Positions 32,075 through 40,985 of a stretch of DNA of 64,000 bases are shown here, in pieces (the first letter of the stretch is position 1; each line of letters begins with the position of its first letter). The notes beneath the pieces were generated by a model, which ran no database searches, was not told the DNA's origin, and saw only the letters and a list, made by a program, of their open reading frames with translations. The position numbers and the translations under genes are program-made. Source of the DNA: CAZLDI01 sp964558415 (GTDB lineage Bacteria > Chloroflexota > Dehalococcoidia > SM23-28-2 > RBG-16-64-32); NCBI GenBank assembly GCA_964558415.1, contig CAZLDI010000010.1, forward strand, positions 48,350 to 112,349, read 5' to 3'.

Positions 32075-33824
32075 CGCCGCCGAGCGCGCCGCCCGCCGCT
32101 CGGGCGCCGGCTGGTCGCGCACGTTCGGCCTGCTCAACCCGCTGCGCGCCGTCTGGTGGCTGTTCACAAACGTCCGCTTCGCCATCATTCTCCTCGCCGT
32201 GCTCACCGGCGTCAGCTTAATGGGTGTTCTGTTACCGCAGAAACCACTTGCTGTCCGCGGCGATGTCGTCCTGGAAGCGGGCTGGTTGGACCGGCAAAAC
32301 GAACGCTTCGGCGCTCTCACGGATCCCCTTGACCGCGCCGGACTCTTCGACGTCTTTCACGCCGGCTGGTTCGGTGGCCTCATGGCCATCACCGTTGTCT
32401 CCACGGGCGCTTACGTCATCAGCCGCTTCCCCGGCATCTGGCGCGCCATCGCGAAGCCCCGCAAGCGCGTGCCGGACCGCTATTTCCAGATGGCCCCGAG
32501 CCGAGTCGACGTGGCGACTGGCGTCGACCCCGCTCTGTTCGAGCGCGTCCTGCGCAGCGCCCGCTACGAGGTCGAGCGTTTCGAGGAGGCCGATGGGACC
32601 TACTTGTTTGCGGACCGCTTCCCGCTGGCGCAGCTCGGTACTCTCCTAACGCACGTAGCGGTCATCGTTTTCATCCTCTCCGCCGTCGTTAGCCGCGTTG
32701 ACGCCTTCTCGTCGACCCTGTTCCTCGCGGAGGGCGGCACCTTGCCGGTTTTTCCCGTCAGCAACCCCAACCAGATTCAAGTCGAGCTATTGGACTCCCG
32801 CGGTACCTTTGCTGCCGACGGGCAGCCGCTGGATTACCGCTCGGACCTTGTGATCTACCTGCGTGGGGAGGAGATTCAGCGCTGCTCCTCCACGGTCAAC
32901 TCCCCGTGCTCGTACAACGGGTACCGTCTCCACCAGTCGGCTTACTTCGGCTTCGGCGCTGCACTGCAGGTACGGGATCTCGCCAACGGCAACGCGATCT
33001 ACCACGAGACCCTGGCGCTCAGTGAAACCAGCCCCTCGCCGCACGTCGTGATCAAGGACGCAGACGGACGGGCGGTCTTTGATGCGGGACTCGTACTGAC
33101 GGACGTTCTGAGCGGAGAAGACTTCGCCTACGCCGGGACGCTGCTCACACTGCCGGATGGGCGGATACTCACCGCCGGACTGCGCACTCCCGCGGGCGGA
33201 GGTGAACCGAAGCTGGCCGTGCTTGAGGCTTCCGCCGCCGGTCGGGAGCCCACTCAGCTCTCTTTGCGAGAGGGCCAGACGGGAACGTCTGGCGGACTCG
33301 AAGTCTCTTATCTGGCGCTCGGGTCGATTCCGTCGTCGCTGGTCGAGGACCTGCCGATGCCGGACGGCGCGGCCATCGCTGATACGGCGCTCCTTCAGAT
33401 GAACAACGTGGTCTACGGTACCGCGCGCGCCTCCGAGGGTTCCGTTGGCACCGGCCTACCACTGTCAGGGCCGCCCACGCTCACAGTGAGCGGCCTGGGG
33501 CCACGGGCGGCGGTATTGCGCGAAGGTGAGAGCGTCACCGTTGCCGACTACGAGTACACTTTTCTAGGCCAGCGCGAGTTCTCCGGAATCACAGTACGCA
33601 GAGACCGCAGCGATTACCTGGTCTGGGTCGGCGCCGCGGCGATAGTCCTGGGCTTGATGATTACCTTCTGGGTGCCTCGAAGGAGGCTATGGGCTAAAAT
33701 AACTGCGACCCGTATCCTACTGGCCGGTCAAGCCGCCAGTCACGCTGACTTCCCACGCGAAATGCGGGATATGCTGCGGAGGTCCGGGGCTGACGTGGCG
33801 GAGGACACAGGAGACTATGATTAA
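32061..33824 (+). CDS. resB: ResB/Ccs1-like cytochrome c biogenesis protein
   Basis: 587 residues. N-terminal helices after RAVWWLFTNVRFAIILLAVL, then a second (GWFGGLMAITVVSTGAYVIS), a third (LGTLLTHVAVIVFILSAVVS), a large outside domain and a final helix near 533-553. This is the ResB topology of system II cytochrome c maturation, which normally works with ResC/CcsA. No ResC is in the window. The start ATG 32061 overlaps the tlpA-like gene; the C-terminus overlaps lgt. Confidence 0.9.
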   Translation: MATDSAAERAARRSGAGWSRTFGLLNPLRAVWWLFTNVRFAIILLAVLTGVSLMGVLLPQKPLAVRGDVVLEAGWLDRQNERFGALTDPLDRAGLFDVFHAGWFGGLMAITVVSTGAYVISRFPGIWRAIAKPRKRVPDRYFQMAPSRVDVATGVDPALFERVLRSARYEVERFEEADGTYLFADRFPLAQLGTLLTHVAVIVFILSAVVSRVDAFSSTLFLAEGGTLPVFPVSNPNQIQVELLDSRGTFAADGQPLDYRSDLVIYLRGEEIQRCSSTVNSPCSYNGYRLHQSAYFGFGAALQVRDLANGNAIYHETLALSETSPSPHVVIKDADGRAVFDAGLVLTDVLSGEDFAYAGTLLTLPDGRILTAGLRTPAGGGEPKLAVLEASAAGREPTQLSLREGQTGTSGGLEVSYLALGSIPSSLVEDLPMPDGAAIADTALLQMNNVVYGTARASEGSVGTGLPLSGPPTLTVSGLGPRAAVLREGESVTVADYEYTFLGQREFSGITVRRDRSDYLVWVGAAAIVLGLMITFWVPRRRLWAKITATRILLAGQAASHADFPREMRDMLRRSGADVAEDTGDYD

Positions 33825-34701
33825 CGCGCTGCTCACGATCGAGATCGGCATCGACCCGGTGATCCTTGACGCATTGGGCCTGGAGATCACCTGGCATGGC
33901 CTCTTCACCGCCCTCGGTGTTGTGATCGGCGTCGCGGTGGCTACGGCGTTCGCCCGCCGAGCCGGGTACAACGAAGATACGATCTACAACGTCGCGCTCT
34001 TCCTCGTCATCGGTGGCATCATCGGAGCGCGCGGCCTTTACATCATCGAGAACTTCGGCGACTTCGACGACGACCTGACGGATATTTTCGCGGTCAACAC
34101 CGGCGGCATCTCCATCTACGGCGCGCTAATCGGCGGAACGATCGGCGGCCTGCTGTACTGTGTGATCCGCCGCGTGCCAGACATCCCCCGCGGCGCCGAC
34201 ATCGCCGTCCTCGGTGGCATCCTCGGAATGGCTGTTGGCCGTATCGGCGACATCATCAACGGCGAGCACTTCGCCAGCGATACCGAGTATCCGTGGGGAG
34301 TCGTCTACACCCATCGCGATAGTCCCAGTTTCGTCCGCTTCGGGCCGGATGCCCTCCCCCAGCACCCTGCCGTAGCGTACGAGATGATCGGCGACATTCT
34401 CATCTTTGGCCTGCTGTTGCTCATTTTCCTCCGCGTCAACCGCCACGGCATCACGTTCTTGGCCTGGGTCTTCCTTTACGGCTTGTTGCGAACGCTCGTC
34501 AGCTTCTTGCGGCAGGACGAGATCATCCTCGTTGGACTGCGCACCGCGCAACTCATCGGCATCGGCGGCATGGTGCTGGGACTGGCCGGCATCGCTTACC
34601 TCCTCCGATTCGCTCCGAAAGAGGGTCTGGGCAGAGCCGCCAGACGCCGGGCGATCCGCGAGGAACCTGCCCCCCTCCCCGAGGAGGAGCCCGCGACTTG
34701 A
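33817..34701 (+). CDS. lgt: prolipoprotein diacylglyceryl transferase
   Basis: 294 residues, about seven membrane helices. Signature segments are WHGLFTALGVVIG, GARGLYIIE, GGISIYGALIGG and the catalytic-region GRIGDIINGEHF (family GRxGNFxNxE), then PQHPAVAYEMIGD. It transfers diacylglycerol to lipobox cysteines, and several predicted lipoproteins occur in this window. Overlaps both neighbours by a few bases, so it is part of the tlpA-resB-lgt-grx operon. Confidence 0.94.
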   Translation: MINALLTIEIGIDPVILDALGLEITWHGLFTALGVVIGVAVATAFARRAGYNEDTIYNVALFLVIGGIIGARGLYIIENFGDFDDDLTDIFAVNTGGISIYGALIGGTIGGLLYCVIRRVPDIPRGADIAVLGGILGMAVGRIGDIINGEHFASDTEYPWGVVYTHRDSPSFVRFGPDALPQHPAVAYEMIGDILIFGLLLLIFLRVNRHGITFLAWVFLYGLLRTLVSFLRQDEIILVGLRTAQLIGIGGMVLGLAGIAYLLRFAPKEGLGRAARRRAIREEPAPLPEEEPAT

Positions 34702-34931
34702 GGGTCACCCTCTACACAAAACCAGACTGTTCGCTCTGCCTCCAGGCCGAAGGCATGCTGCGCGATTTGAGCCGAGTGATCCGCTTCCAACTTGATCTCG
34801 TATACACAGAGGCGGATGATTCGCCGGGCGCTCGCTATCGAGACCGAGTGCCGGTAGTAACCGTGGATGGTGAGGAGGTGGCCTCGGCCCCGCTGGACGC
34901 CAGGCGTCTCAGGCGGATACTCTCCGCCTGA
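34698..34931 (+). CDS. glutaredoxin-like (DUF836) protein
   Basis: 77 residues starting at TTG 34698, which overlaps the lgt stop. VTLYTKPDCSLCLQAEGML gives a CxxC at the start of the fold; VPVVTVDGEEV gives the cis-Pro. A small thiol-disulfide protein, probably supporting the adjacent cytochrome c or envelope redox genes. Confidence 0.85.
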   Translation: MRVTLYTKPDCSLCLQAEGMLRDLSRVIRFQLDLVYTEADDSPGARYRDRVPVVTVDGEEVASAPLDARRLRRILSA

Positions 34932-35047
34932 CCAAGGGCCCCGCACAGGTCTGGTAATGAATCGAGCGTCTCGGTTGTTACTAATTTGTCACCATTTACT
35001 CCTTCTCAACCTTGATAACAGATGGCAGTATGGAATTACCGCGATGA

Positions 35048-35066
35048 AATTGCACGAATCGCAATT
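35048..35066 (+). promoter_or_regulatory. inverted repeat, possible operator of the following regulator
   Basis: AATTGC (35048-35053) and GCAATT (35061-35066) flank 7 nt, and the repeat lies 22 bp before the regulator ATG. The 34932-35087 spacer is AT-rich relative to its surroundings and otherwise empty. Confidence 0.45.
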
Positions 35067-35087
35067 CCATAAATCCGAGAGAAGTCG

Positions 35088-35435
35088 ATGATCGTCAACG
35101 GCAACAACGTCTCAAACCACTGGTATCTCGTCTCCAGCCATGGCGCAGTCCTGTTCTATATCGCAGTGCGCCCAGGTTGCACCATCCGCGAGATCGCCGA
35201 GACGATGTCGCTGACTCAGCGGACTGTCTGGGGGCTCATCGGAGACCTGCGCCGGGCCGACATGCTTACAGTGCGTCGCGACGGTCGCAGGCACCACTAC
35301 ACCGTGAACCTGGACGCCCCGTTCCGGCACCCTGTCCTTTCCGGTTTCAGCCTTGGCACGATCCTTAGCGAGCTTGTGGACCAGTATGCATCCCCTGCTG
35401 ACCGCGAGCGTCAGCCTGTTGCTGCCGGGCGCTGA
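35088..35435 (+). CDS. winged-helix transcriptional regulator
   Basis: 115 residues. Helix-turn-helix in PGCTIREIAETMSLTQRTVW, followed by LIGDLRRADMLTVRRDGRRH (wing), as in ArsR/MarR-type proteins. No metal-binding Cys. Typical for the small Chloroflexota regulators with a variable C-terminus. Target unknown; a nearby inverted repeat suggests autoregulation. Confidence 0.82.
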   Translation: MIVNGNNVSNHWYLVSSHGAVLFYIAVRPGCTIREIAETMSLTQRTVWGLIGDLRRADMLTVRRDGRRHHYTVNLDAPFRHPVLSGFSLGTILSELVDQYASPADRERQPVAAGR

Positions 35436-35536
35436 TCCCCGTAGCGATCGCGCCGCCGCTCCCCTGATTACGTCTGGTATACTCTCGGCAGGCGTTAACT
35501 CAACGCATGTTATAGTGGGCCCAAAAAGGGGGACGC

Positions 35537-38365
35537 GTGCGAGAATCCTCGCTCCAGCATTTGATTCTGAGACTTGCGCTTGTGCTCGTCGCCGTGGCGA
35601 TGGGCGCTCTCGCTGCGCGGCGCGACGACCCTCGCGTAGGCGCCCAGGGCAACTTCACCACCACTGCGTCTGTCACGCTGTCCAGCACGGCAGCTGCGGC
35701 CAACGCCGATCAAACTGTGGTCCTCTGCGTTCCGGCATCATGCCCGGTCGTCCAGGCCGGTGAATTCCCGCTCGCCTCGCGAACGGACATGAACTTCGCG
35801 TCTGTGATCACGCTGCTCCCGGGCGGCGCGACCGTGGCGCCCAGCCCGCCGGTTGCGGGCGCGGGCGACCCATTACTCGGTGAAATCATCGGTGACCTGG
35901 CATGGGAAGCCTCGCTGGGTGCGACCAATCTGTCCTGCGACAGCTACCTGCCGGTGACGTTCAAGTTCATGGTCGCCTCGGCTGACAACAGCGCCGCCAA
36001 TGTGGTCTATCCCTCGCCGCAGAACGAGGCGATCGCCACACCAGGCTCTCCGGGCACGGCGTCAGAGGCGATCGGGACGCTGATGCCGCTGCTCAGCGAC
36101 ACCTATGCGATTACCGAGAACAACGGTGGCGCCCCTGACGGCGGCGCGGGAATTGGGAGCGCCCCGCCCGTCGCCGCCAATGGCATTGCCACACACGTGG
36201 AGCGCTACCCGAGCTACTTGAACACCATCTTCAGCAACACCCCGCCACTTGCCCGCTACTCCGGCGGACAGAACGTCAGCGACAACGTCATGATCTTCAA
36301 CTATCTCATCTTCTCGCCTGGCGCCCTGGCTGCCGTATCCGCGCCGGACCCGCTGTACGATGTGGCGGCAACAAGCCTCGGTTACAGCTTCTTCAGCGTC
36401 TTTCAGGACCCGACCGCCGACCCGGCCGCCGCCACAATCACGGACCTCTGCGCCCCGCTGAACGTCGCGTTCAACATCTACGGCACCAGCCGTGGCAACC
36501 CGTGCATCGGCGTCACCGTTGCGCCGTGCCACACCGCCACCGGTGTCAACAACCCTGCCACCGGCGCTTCCACTGGAAACGTACGCTGGGCGAACCCCGC
36601 CACGAGCGGGACTCACTACTTCGGCGCTCTGAGCACCTCGCTGCGAGACAGCGACAGCGATGGCTATGAGAACGCCCTCGACACCTGTCCGTACGCGATC
36701 AACGTAGATAATCCGCGCGACGTCGACGGTGCTGACGACGACGCGCTGGACCCCATTTGCGAAGCGACCCTCGTCGGCGATTGGGAAGTGGATTGCGCCG
36801 CTGGCGAAGCCCTCCCGCTGGACGATGATGGCGACACCTACGTGAATGACGGCTGCCCGACGACTGGTGGGTTCCCGGAGAGCGGAGTTGCTGGTTGCGC
36901 CAACACGATCGACGAAGCCGACGAGGACCCGGGCGTGCCGGTGACCGGCGACGACACAGCAATCAACGACGGCTGCCCCGGCGTCAACGTCAATGAGGAC
37001 GACGACTTTGACGACGACCTTGCATCCAACGGCGGCGTGTGGCTGAACGCGAGCGATAACTGCCCGCAGGTAGTCAACCCCACGCAGACCGAGAGCGAAC
37101 GCTCCGAACCGCCACTCGTCAGCCAGCCGCGCGGCGGCTCCGAGGCCGACACCCTGGGCGATGTCTGCGACCTTGCCGAGAACCCGAACTGCGCCAACAG
37201 CGTCAGCAATGACGATGACGCTCCCCCTGCGACAATCGGTCCAGAAGACGCGATCAATGACGGTTGCCCGGCAGCTAATGCCGTTGAAGGGGATTGCGCC
37301 GCTGGTGAAGCCCTCCCGCTGGATGATGACGCTGATGGTTTCGTCAACGACGGCTGCGCGGCGGTGGGTGGCACTGAGGACCAGGCGCAGTGCGGCGCCG
37401 CGGTCGACAACGACAGCGACGGGCTGACTAACGACGGCTGCGTGCCCGTGGGAACGGCGGAGACCGGCTGCCTCAACAGAGCAGACGACGAGGACAATCC
37501 GAACACCGCAGCCCTGGACGGCGACGGCGCGGTCAACGACGGCTGCCCGAGCAGCAGCCGCGTGGGCAACGGCCATTTCCACAGCACGTTCGAACTGCTA
37601 CCGGTGTGCATTGGCCTGCCGGACCTGGACGGCGACGGCTGGTGTGACCTGGCGGGTACCACCAACGGCCTGGACGACCCGAGCGACGCCGGTGACGGCG
37701 ACACCATGCCATGCGAGACCAACGGCAACGACCCGGGCTGTGCCTTCACGCCGGAGCATTACGCTGCGGTGCGCATCTTCCCGGTGGCCTCCTCCGGTTC
37801 CGGCGCCAACCCGCCGGCCTCGGGCGAGCCGCGACAGCCCTGCAACGACGGCATCGACAACGACGGCAACGGCGGCATGGACGATCTTGAGACAGACGGC
37901 CCAGACGCGGGCACGGTGACGGACTGCAACCCGGCAAGCTGTCCCGGTTCGGCGCCGACATGCGTACTCACGGCACCCGACACCGACGGCGACGGCAGCT
38001 CTGATGCCGTCGAGGTCTACGTGGGCACGGATCCGCTCGGGCGCTGCGAGCGGGGCAGCTCTGCAACCTCGACGACGCCGAGCAGCGACTGGCCGATGGA
38101 CCTGGCCGCCAACGGCGCCTTCAGTGCGGACAGGATCAACGTGTCCGACCTGGCCAGCTACGTGGCGCCGACGCGGTACATCGGCACCAGCCCGGGCATA
38201 CCACCGTTTGACAAGCGTTGGGACGTGTCCCCTGGGACCACGTTCAGCACCTGGATCAACGTAGCGGACCTGGCGGTCATATCGCAGACCGCTCCGATAC
38301 CGATGTTCGGCGTGAGAGCATTCGGTGGGCCGACCTGTACAGCGTCCCCGACGCTGGGAGACTAG
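35537..38365 (+). CDS. secreted Ca-binding repeat protein with dockerin-like C-terminus
   Basis: 942 residues. Signal peptide at about 1-36, then a beta-rich N-terminal region to about 370. From DSDSDGYENALDTCP on come thrombospondin type 3-like acidic loops and six NDGC repeats (YVNDGCP, AINDGCP twice, FVNDGCA, LTNDGCV, AVNDGCP) alternating with DDDxD segments. The C-terminus has two dockerin-like modules (RINVSDLASYV, WINVADLAVIS). It should be secreted and Ca-stabilised. GTG start follows AAAAAGGGGGA. Role likely structural or docking; no enzyme domain recognised. Confidence 0.82.
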   Translation: MRESSLQHLILRLALVLVAVAMGALAARRDDPRVGAQGNFTTTASVTLSSTAAAANADQTVVLCVPASCPVVQAGEFPLASRTDMNFASVITLLPGGATVAPSPPVAGAGDPLLGEIIGDLAWEASLGATNLSCDSYLPVTFKFMVASADNSAANVVYPSPQNEAIATPGSPGTASEAIGTLMPLLSDTYAITENNGGAPDGGAGIGSAPPVAANGIATHVERYPSYLNTIFSNTPPLARYSGGQNVSDNVMIFNYLIFSPGALAAVSAPDPLYDVAATSLGYSFFSVFQDPTADPAAATITDLCAPLNVAFNIYGTSRGNPCIGVTVAPCHTATGVNNPATGASTGNVRWANPATSGTHYFGALSTSLRDSDSDGYENALDTCPYAINVDNPRDVDGADDDALDPICEATLVGDWEVDCAAGEALPLDDDGDTYVNDGCPTTGGFPESGVAGCANTIDEADEDPGVPVTGDDTAINDGCPGVNVNEDDDFDDDLASNGGVWLNASDNCPQVVNPTQTESERSEPPLVSQPRGGSEADTLGDVCDLAENPNCANSVSNDDDAPPATIGPEDAINDGCPAANAVEGDCAAGEALPLDDDADGFVNDGCAAVGGTEDQAQCGAAVDNDSDGLTNDGCVPVGTAETGCLNRADDEDNPNTAALDGDGAVNDGCPSSSRVGNGHFHSTFELLPVCIGLPDLDGDGWCDLAGTTNGLDDPSDAGDGDTMPCETNGNDPGCAFTPEHYAAVRIFPVASSGSGANPPASGEPRQPCNDGIDNDGNGGMDDLETDGPDAGTVTDCNPASCPGSAPTCVLTAPDTDGDGSSDAVEVYVGTDPLGRCERGSSATSTTPSSDWPMDLAANGAFSADRINVSDLASYVAPTRYIGTSPGIPPFDKRWDVSPGTTFSTWINVADLAVISQTAPIPMFGVRAFGGPTCTASPTLGD

Positions 38366-38474
38366 TGACTCAGACCGACTGAGAGGCAATGCCGGTCCTG
38401 TAGGCAGGTTGATGACGCAACATCATTCATGCTCCGCTTGCACAGGCACACGCCGAACCAGGGTGGCCACCGGT

Positions 38475-38503
38475 TTGACACCTTCCCGCAGCCGTGCTAG
38501 CAT
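38475..38503 (+). promoter_or_regulatory. promoter of the SAM riboswitch transcript
   Basis: TTGACA (38475-38480), 17-nt spacer, TAGCAT (38498-38503) with TGC directly before the -10 (extended -10). The riboswitch starts about 20 nt later. The earlier part of the spacer (38366-38474) holds nothing recognisable. Confidence 0.75.
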
Positions 38504-38523
38504 GCCAAATACAACCGAATAGG

Positions 38524-38632
38524 ACCTTATCCAGAGAGGTGGAGGGCACGGCCCTGTGAAACCCGGCAACCGGTCCCACTCACGACACGGTGCCAACGCC
38601 GTCTCCCGCTAACGCGCGGGGGGACGATAAGG
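38524..38632 (+). ncRNA. SAM-I (S-box) riboswitch
   Basis: The conserved S-box core is present in order: CCTTATCCAGAGAGGTGGAG, GGCCCTGTGAAACCCGGCAA, CGGTGCCAA, and closing GATAAGG pairing with the start to make the P1 helix. SAM-I riboswitches turn off methionine/cysteine genes when S-adenosylmethionine is plentiful. It is followed by an intrinsic terminator and controls the gene at 38827. Confidence 0.95.
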
Positions 38633-38643
38633 GAACTCAAAGG

Positions 38644-38677
38644 CCTCTTCTCACACTGGAAGAGGTTTTCTGTTTTT
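38644..38677 (+). terminator. riboswitch expression-platform terminator
   Basis: CCTCTTC (38644-38650) and GAAGAGG (38659-38665) form a 7-bp stem with an 8-nt loop followed by TTTTCTGTTTTT, a typical intrinsic terminator. The 38678-38826 leader after it ends in the ribosome site CGGAGGA. Confidence 0.9.
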
Positions 38678-38826
38678 ATGGAGATACCACTTGGCTGAAG
38701 TAGACCGGCGAAACATGGCGATGACACGGGTCTCCGCTCCCGGCGCACGGGAGTAAGGGAGGCCCTGCAACCAGCGTTCAAGGGCGGCCGGCAGGCCGTA
38801 ATATCCCTCACCGGAGGACAGTCATC

Positions 38827-40080
38827 GTGACATTCGCCAAAAGCCTTAAATGCAAGGAGTGCGGCCGCGCCTACCCCCTGGAGCCGGCTCACGTCTGCGA
38901 GTTCTGTTTTGGGCCGCTCGAGGCTTTCTACGACTACGCAGCGCTAGGCCGCACTCTGACCCGTGAACGCATTGAGCGTGGTCCGCCCACGATGTGGCGC
39001 TATGCAGACCTTCTCCCCTGCGAGCCGGAAACGGCCGTCGACATCGGCACGGGGTACACGCCGCTGATTCGCGCCGCCAACCTGGGCCGCTCCCTGGGGC
39101 TGAGCCGCCTCTATCTCAAGAACGACTGCCAGAACCCCACATGGTCGTTCAAGGACCGCGTCGTGTCCGTCGCCGCCAGCGTCGCCCGCGAGTTTGAGTT
39201 CGATACGCTCGCCTGTGCCTCTACGGGCAACCTCGCCAACAGCGTCTCCGCACACGCCGCCCGCGCAGGCATGAAGGCGCGAGTCTTTATCCCGGCGGAC
39301 CTGGAGCAAGGCAAGATTATCGGCTCCGCAATCTACAACCCCACGCTCGTCGCCGTCGAGGGCAGCTATGACGAAGTGAACCGCCTCTGCAGCGAGCTGG
39401 GGGACAAGTACCCGTGGGCCTTCGTCAACATCAACATGCGGCCGTACTATTCCGAGGGCAGCAAGACGCTGGGCTACGAGGTCTGCGAGCAACTTGGCTG
39501 GCGCGCGCCGGACCATTGCATCGTGCCGCTGGCCAGCGGCTCTCTCTTCACGAAGATCTACAAGGGAATAAAGGAGCTAGCCTGGCTCGGACTGATCGAC
39601 TGGGGGCACACGCGCATGAGCGGCGCGCAGGCGGAAGGTTGCTCCCCCATCACGGAAGCTTGGCGCCGTCACAGCTACAACATCCGACCGCAGAAGCCTG
39701 ACACGATCGCTAAGTCGCTCGCTATCGGCAATCCGGCGGACGGCTACTATGCTCTGAAGGTCATGGCCGAATCGAACGGCGCCGCCACCGCGGTGAGCGA
39801 CGACGAGATCGTTGCCGGGATCAGACTCCTCGCGGAGACGGAAGGGATCTTCGCGGAAACGGCCGGCGGCACGGTGATCTCCGGTTTGCAGAGGCTCGTC
39901 CAGGACGGTCACGTCGCGCCGGATGAGCTTATCGTTGCCTTCATCACGGGCGCCGGCCTGAAGACCCAGGAGGCCGTCGCCCCATTTCTCGCGCCGGCGC
40001 TCAGCGTGCGCCCGACGATCGATTCCTTCGAGAAGGCCCTGACAGAGCGCGAGGGCGTATTGCCCGCGGGCAGGCGTTAG
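38827..40080 (+). CDS. thrC: threonine synthase-like PLP enzyme under SAM riboswitch control
   Basis: 417 residues from GTG 38827. An N-terminal zinc ribbon (CKECGRAYP, then CEFCFGPLE) precedes the fold-type II PLP domain; the PLP lysine is in PTWSFKDRVVS near 116, with STGNLANSV as the phosphate/asparagine loop. This matches threonine synthases that convert O-phosphohomoserine to threonine. Control by SAM together with a NIL protein and a sulfur carrier is odd for threonine synthesis and suggests it could act in homocysteine formation (inference). Confidence 0.85.
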   Translation: MTFAKSLKCKECGRAYPLEPAHVCEFCFGPLEAFYDYAALGRTLTRERIERGPPTMWRYADLLPCEPETAVDIGTGYTPLIRAANLGRSLGLSRLYLKNDCQNPTWSFKDRVVSVAASVAREFEFDTLACASTGNLANSVSAHAARAGMKARVFIPADLEQGKIIGSAIYNPTLVAVEGSYDEVNRLCSELGDKYPWAFVNINMRPYYSEGSKTLGYEVCEQLGWRAPDHCIVPLASGSLFTKIYKGIKELAWLGLIDWGHTRMSGAQAEGCSPITEAWRRHSYNIRPQKPDTIAKSLAIGNPADGYYALKVMAESNGAATAVSDDEIVAGIRLLAETEGIFAETAGGTVISGLQRLVQDGHVAPDELIVAFITGAGLKTQEAVAPFLAPALSVRPTIDSFEKALTEREGVLPAGRR

Positions 40081-40089
40081 GAGGACGCG

Positions 40090-40332
40090 ATGCCGAAGCT
40101 AAAAGTGAAGTTCACCTTCGTCGAAGAGCTGATTAAGGAGCCGATCATCTGGAAGCTCGGCCGCGAATTTGAACTCGTGACGAATATCCGGCGGGCCGAC
40201 GTCACGGACGATCGCGGCTGGGTCGTCCTCGAACTCGAAGGCGACCGCGACGAGATCGACCGCGGCATCCGCTGGGTAGAAGAAAACGGTGTACGCGTCG
40301 ACTCTGTCTACGAGGACATAGTGGAAGGATAG
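40090..40332 (+). CDS. NIL domain protein
   Basis: 80 residues matching the NIL (ferredoxin-like) domain: LKVKFTFVEELIKEPIIWKL, NIRRADVTDDRGWVVLEL and IRWVEENGVRVDSVY. NIL domains bind methionine in MetN, and NIL-ferredoxin proteins take part in homocysteine synthesis in methanogens. Site GGAGGAC before ATG; 10 bp after the thrC-like stop. Confidence 0.88.
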   Translation: MPKLKVKFTFVEELIKEPIIWKLGREFELVTNIRRADVTDDRGWVVLELEGDRDEIDRGIRWVEENGVRVDSVYEDIVEG

Positions 40333-40345
40333 TGAGGACCTGCGA

Positions 40346-40621
40346 ATGAGCATTACGGTCCGGATACCCACGCCCCTGCGCAAGCTGACTAACGAAGAGG
40401 ACGTGGTCTCCGGTGACGGCGGCACACTTCTCGCCTGCATCGACGGGCTCGACGGCCGCTATCCCGGTCTGAAGGAGCGTCTGTGCGACGAGACCGGCGA
40501 GCTGCGTCGCTTCGTCAACGTGTACATCAACGGCGAGGACGTCCGCTTCCAGCAGGGCGTGGAGACCCCGCTCAAGGCCGGCGACGAGGTCAGCATCGTC
40601 CCTGCGGTGGCGGGCGGCTGA
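40346..40621 (+). CDS. MoaD/ThiS-family sulfur carrier protein (riboswitch unit)
   Basis: 91 residues, ubiquitin-like fold (SITVRIPTPLRKL, then VNVYINGEDVRF) ending in VPAVAGG. The terminal Gly-Gly is the site of adenylation and thiocarboxylation. It resembles CysO more than molybdopterin MoaD. In the same transcription unit as the ThrC-like and NIL genes, it probably donates sulfur to an enzyme of that unit (inference). Confidence 0.9.
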   Translation: MSITVRIPTPLRKLTNEEDVVSGDGGTLLACIDGLDGRYPGLKERLCDETGELRRFVNVYINGEDVRFQQGVETPLKAGDEVSIVPAVAGG

Positions 40622-40651
40622 TTGTCGGTCAAAACCCGTAGTCTTAGCACA

Positions 40652-40680
40652 TTGACAGCGTACGCGCCCGCGACTAAGGT
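40652..40680 (+). promoter_or_regulatory. probable promoter
   Basis: TTGACA (40652-40657), 17 nt, TAAGGT (40675-40680). A hairpin (CCGCCG at 40702, CGGCGG at 40713, loop TCTTG) lies before the site GGAGGTG of the next gene. Confidence 0.5.
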
Positions 40681-40734
40681 GAAGCTGGCGAATATGAGAG
40701 CCCGCCGTCTTGCGGCGGACACCGGAGGTGGCTG

Positions 40735-40950
40735 ATGGACGAGCCCGAGCTGGGGCTCATCCTCCAGAAGTGCCTTGACGCGCTTGACGGAGGCGAGTCG
40801 CCCGCGACCGTCGCGCAGGAGTATCCCCGCCGCCGTGACGAGCTACTGCCTTTGCTCGATGTGGCGGCGCGGCTGCGCGAGGGCAGCAGGGCTAGCCCCG
40901 TTCCGCTCGAATTCCTGCGCGATTTGGGCGCGCGCCTCCGCTCCGCCTAG
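40735..40950 (+). CDS. small Chloroflexota-type helical protein
   Basis: 71 residues with the pattern CLDALDGGESPATVAQEYPR followed by ELLPLLDVAARLREG. The same motif forms the N-terminus of larger Chloroflexota proteins encoded near ECF sigma factors (my recollection of the family). Here it stands alone. SD GGAGGTG is 4-5 nt upstream. Function unknown. Confidence 0.65.
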   Translation: MDEPELGLILQKCLDALDGGESPATVAQEYPRRRDELLPLLDVAARLREGSRASPVPLEFLRDLGARLRSA

Positions 40951-40985
40951 CAAGCGGTTTCGCGGGAGTTTGTTTCGCAAAACGC

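Noticed and set aside
36062..37582. Minus-strand open frame of 506 codons opposite the Ca-binding repeat protein
   Set aside because: Composition is Val/Arg/Ala-rich reflection of the acidic repeats; the plus strand has a signal peptide and dockerin-like modules.
40090..40332. NIL protein as part of a MetNIQ methionine importer
   Set aside because: No ABC ATPase or permease is adjacent; the protein consists of the NIL domain only.
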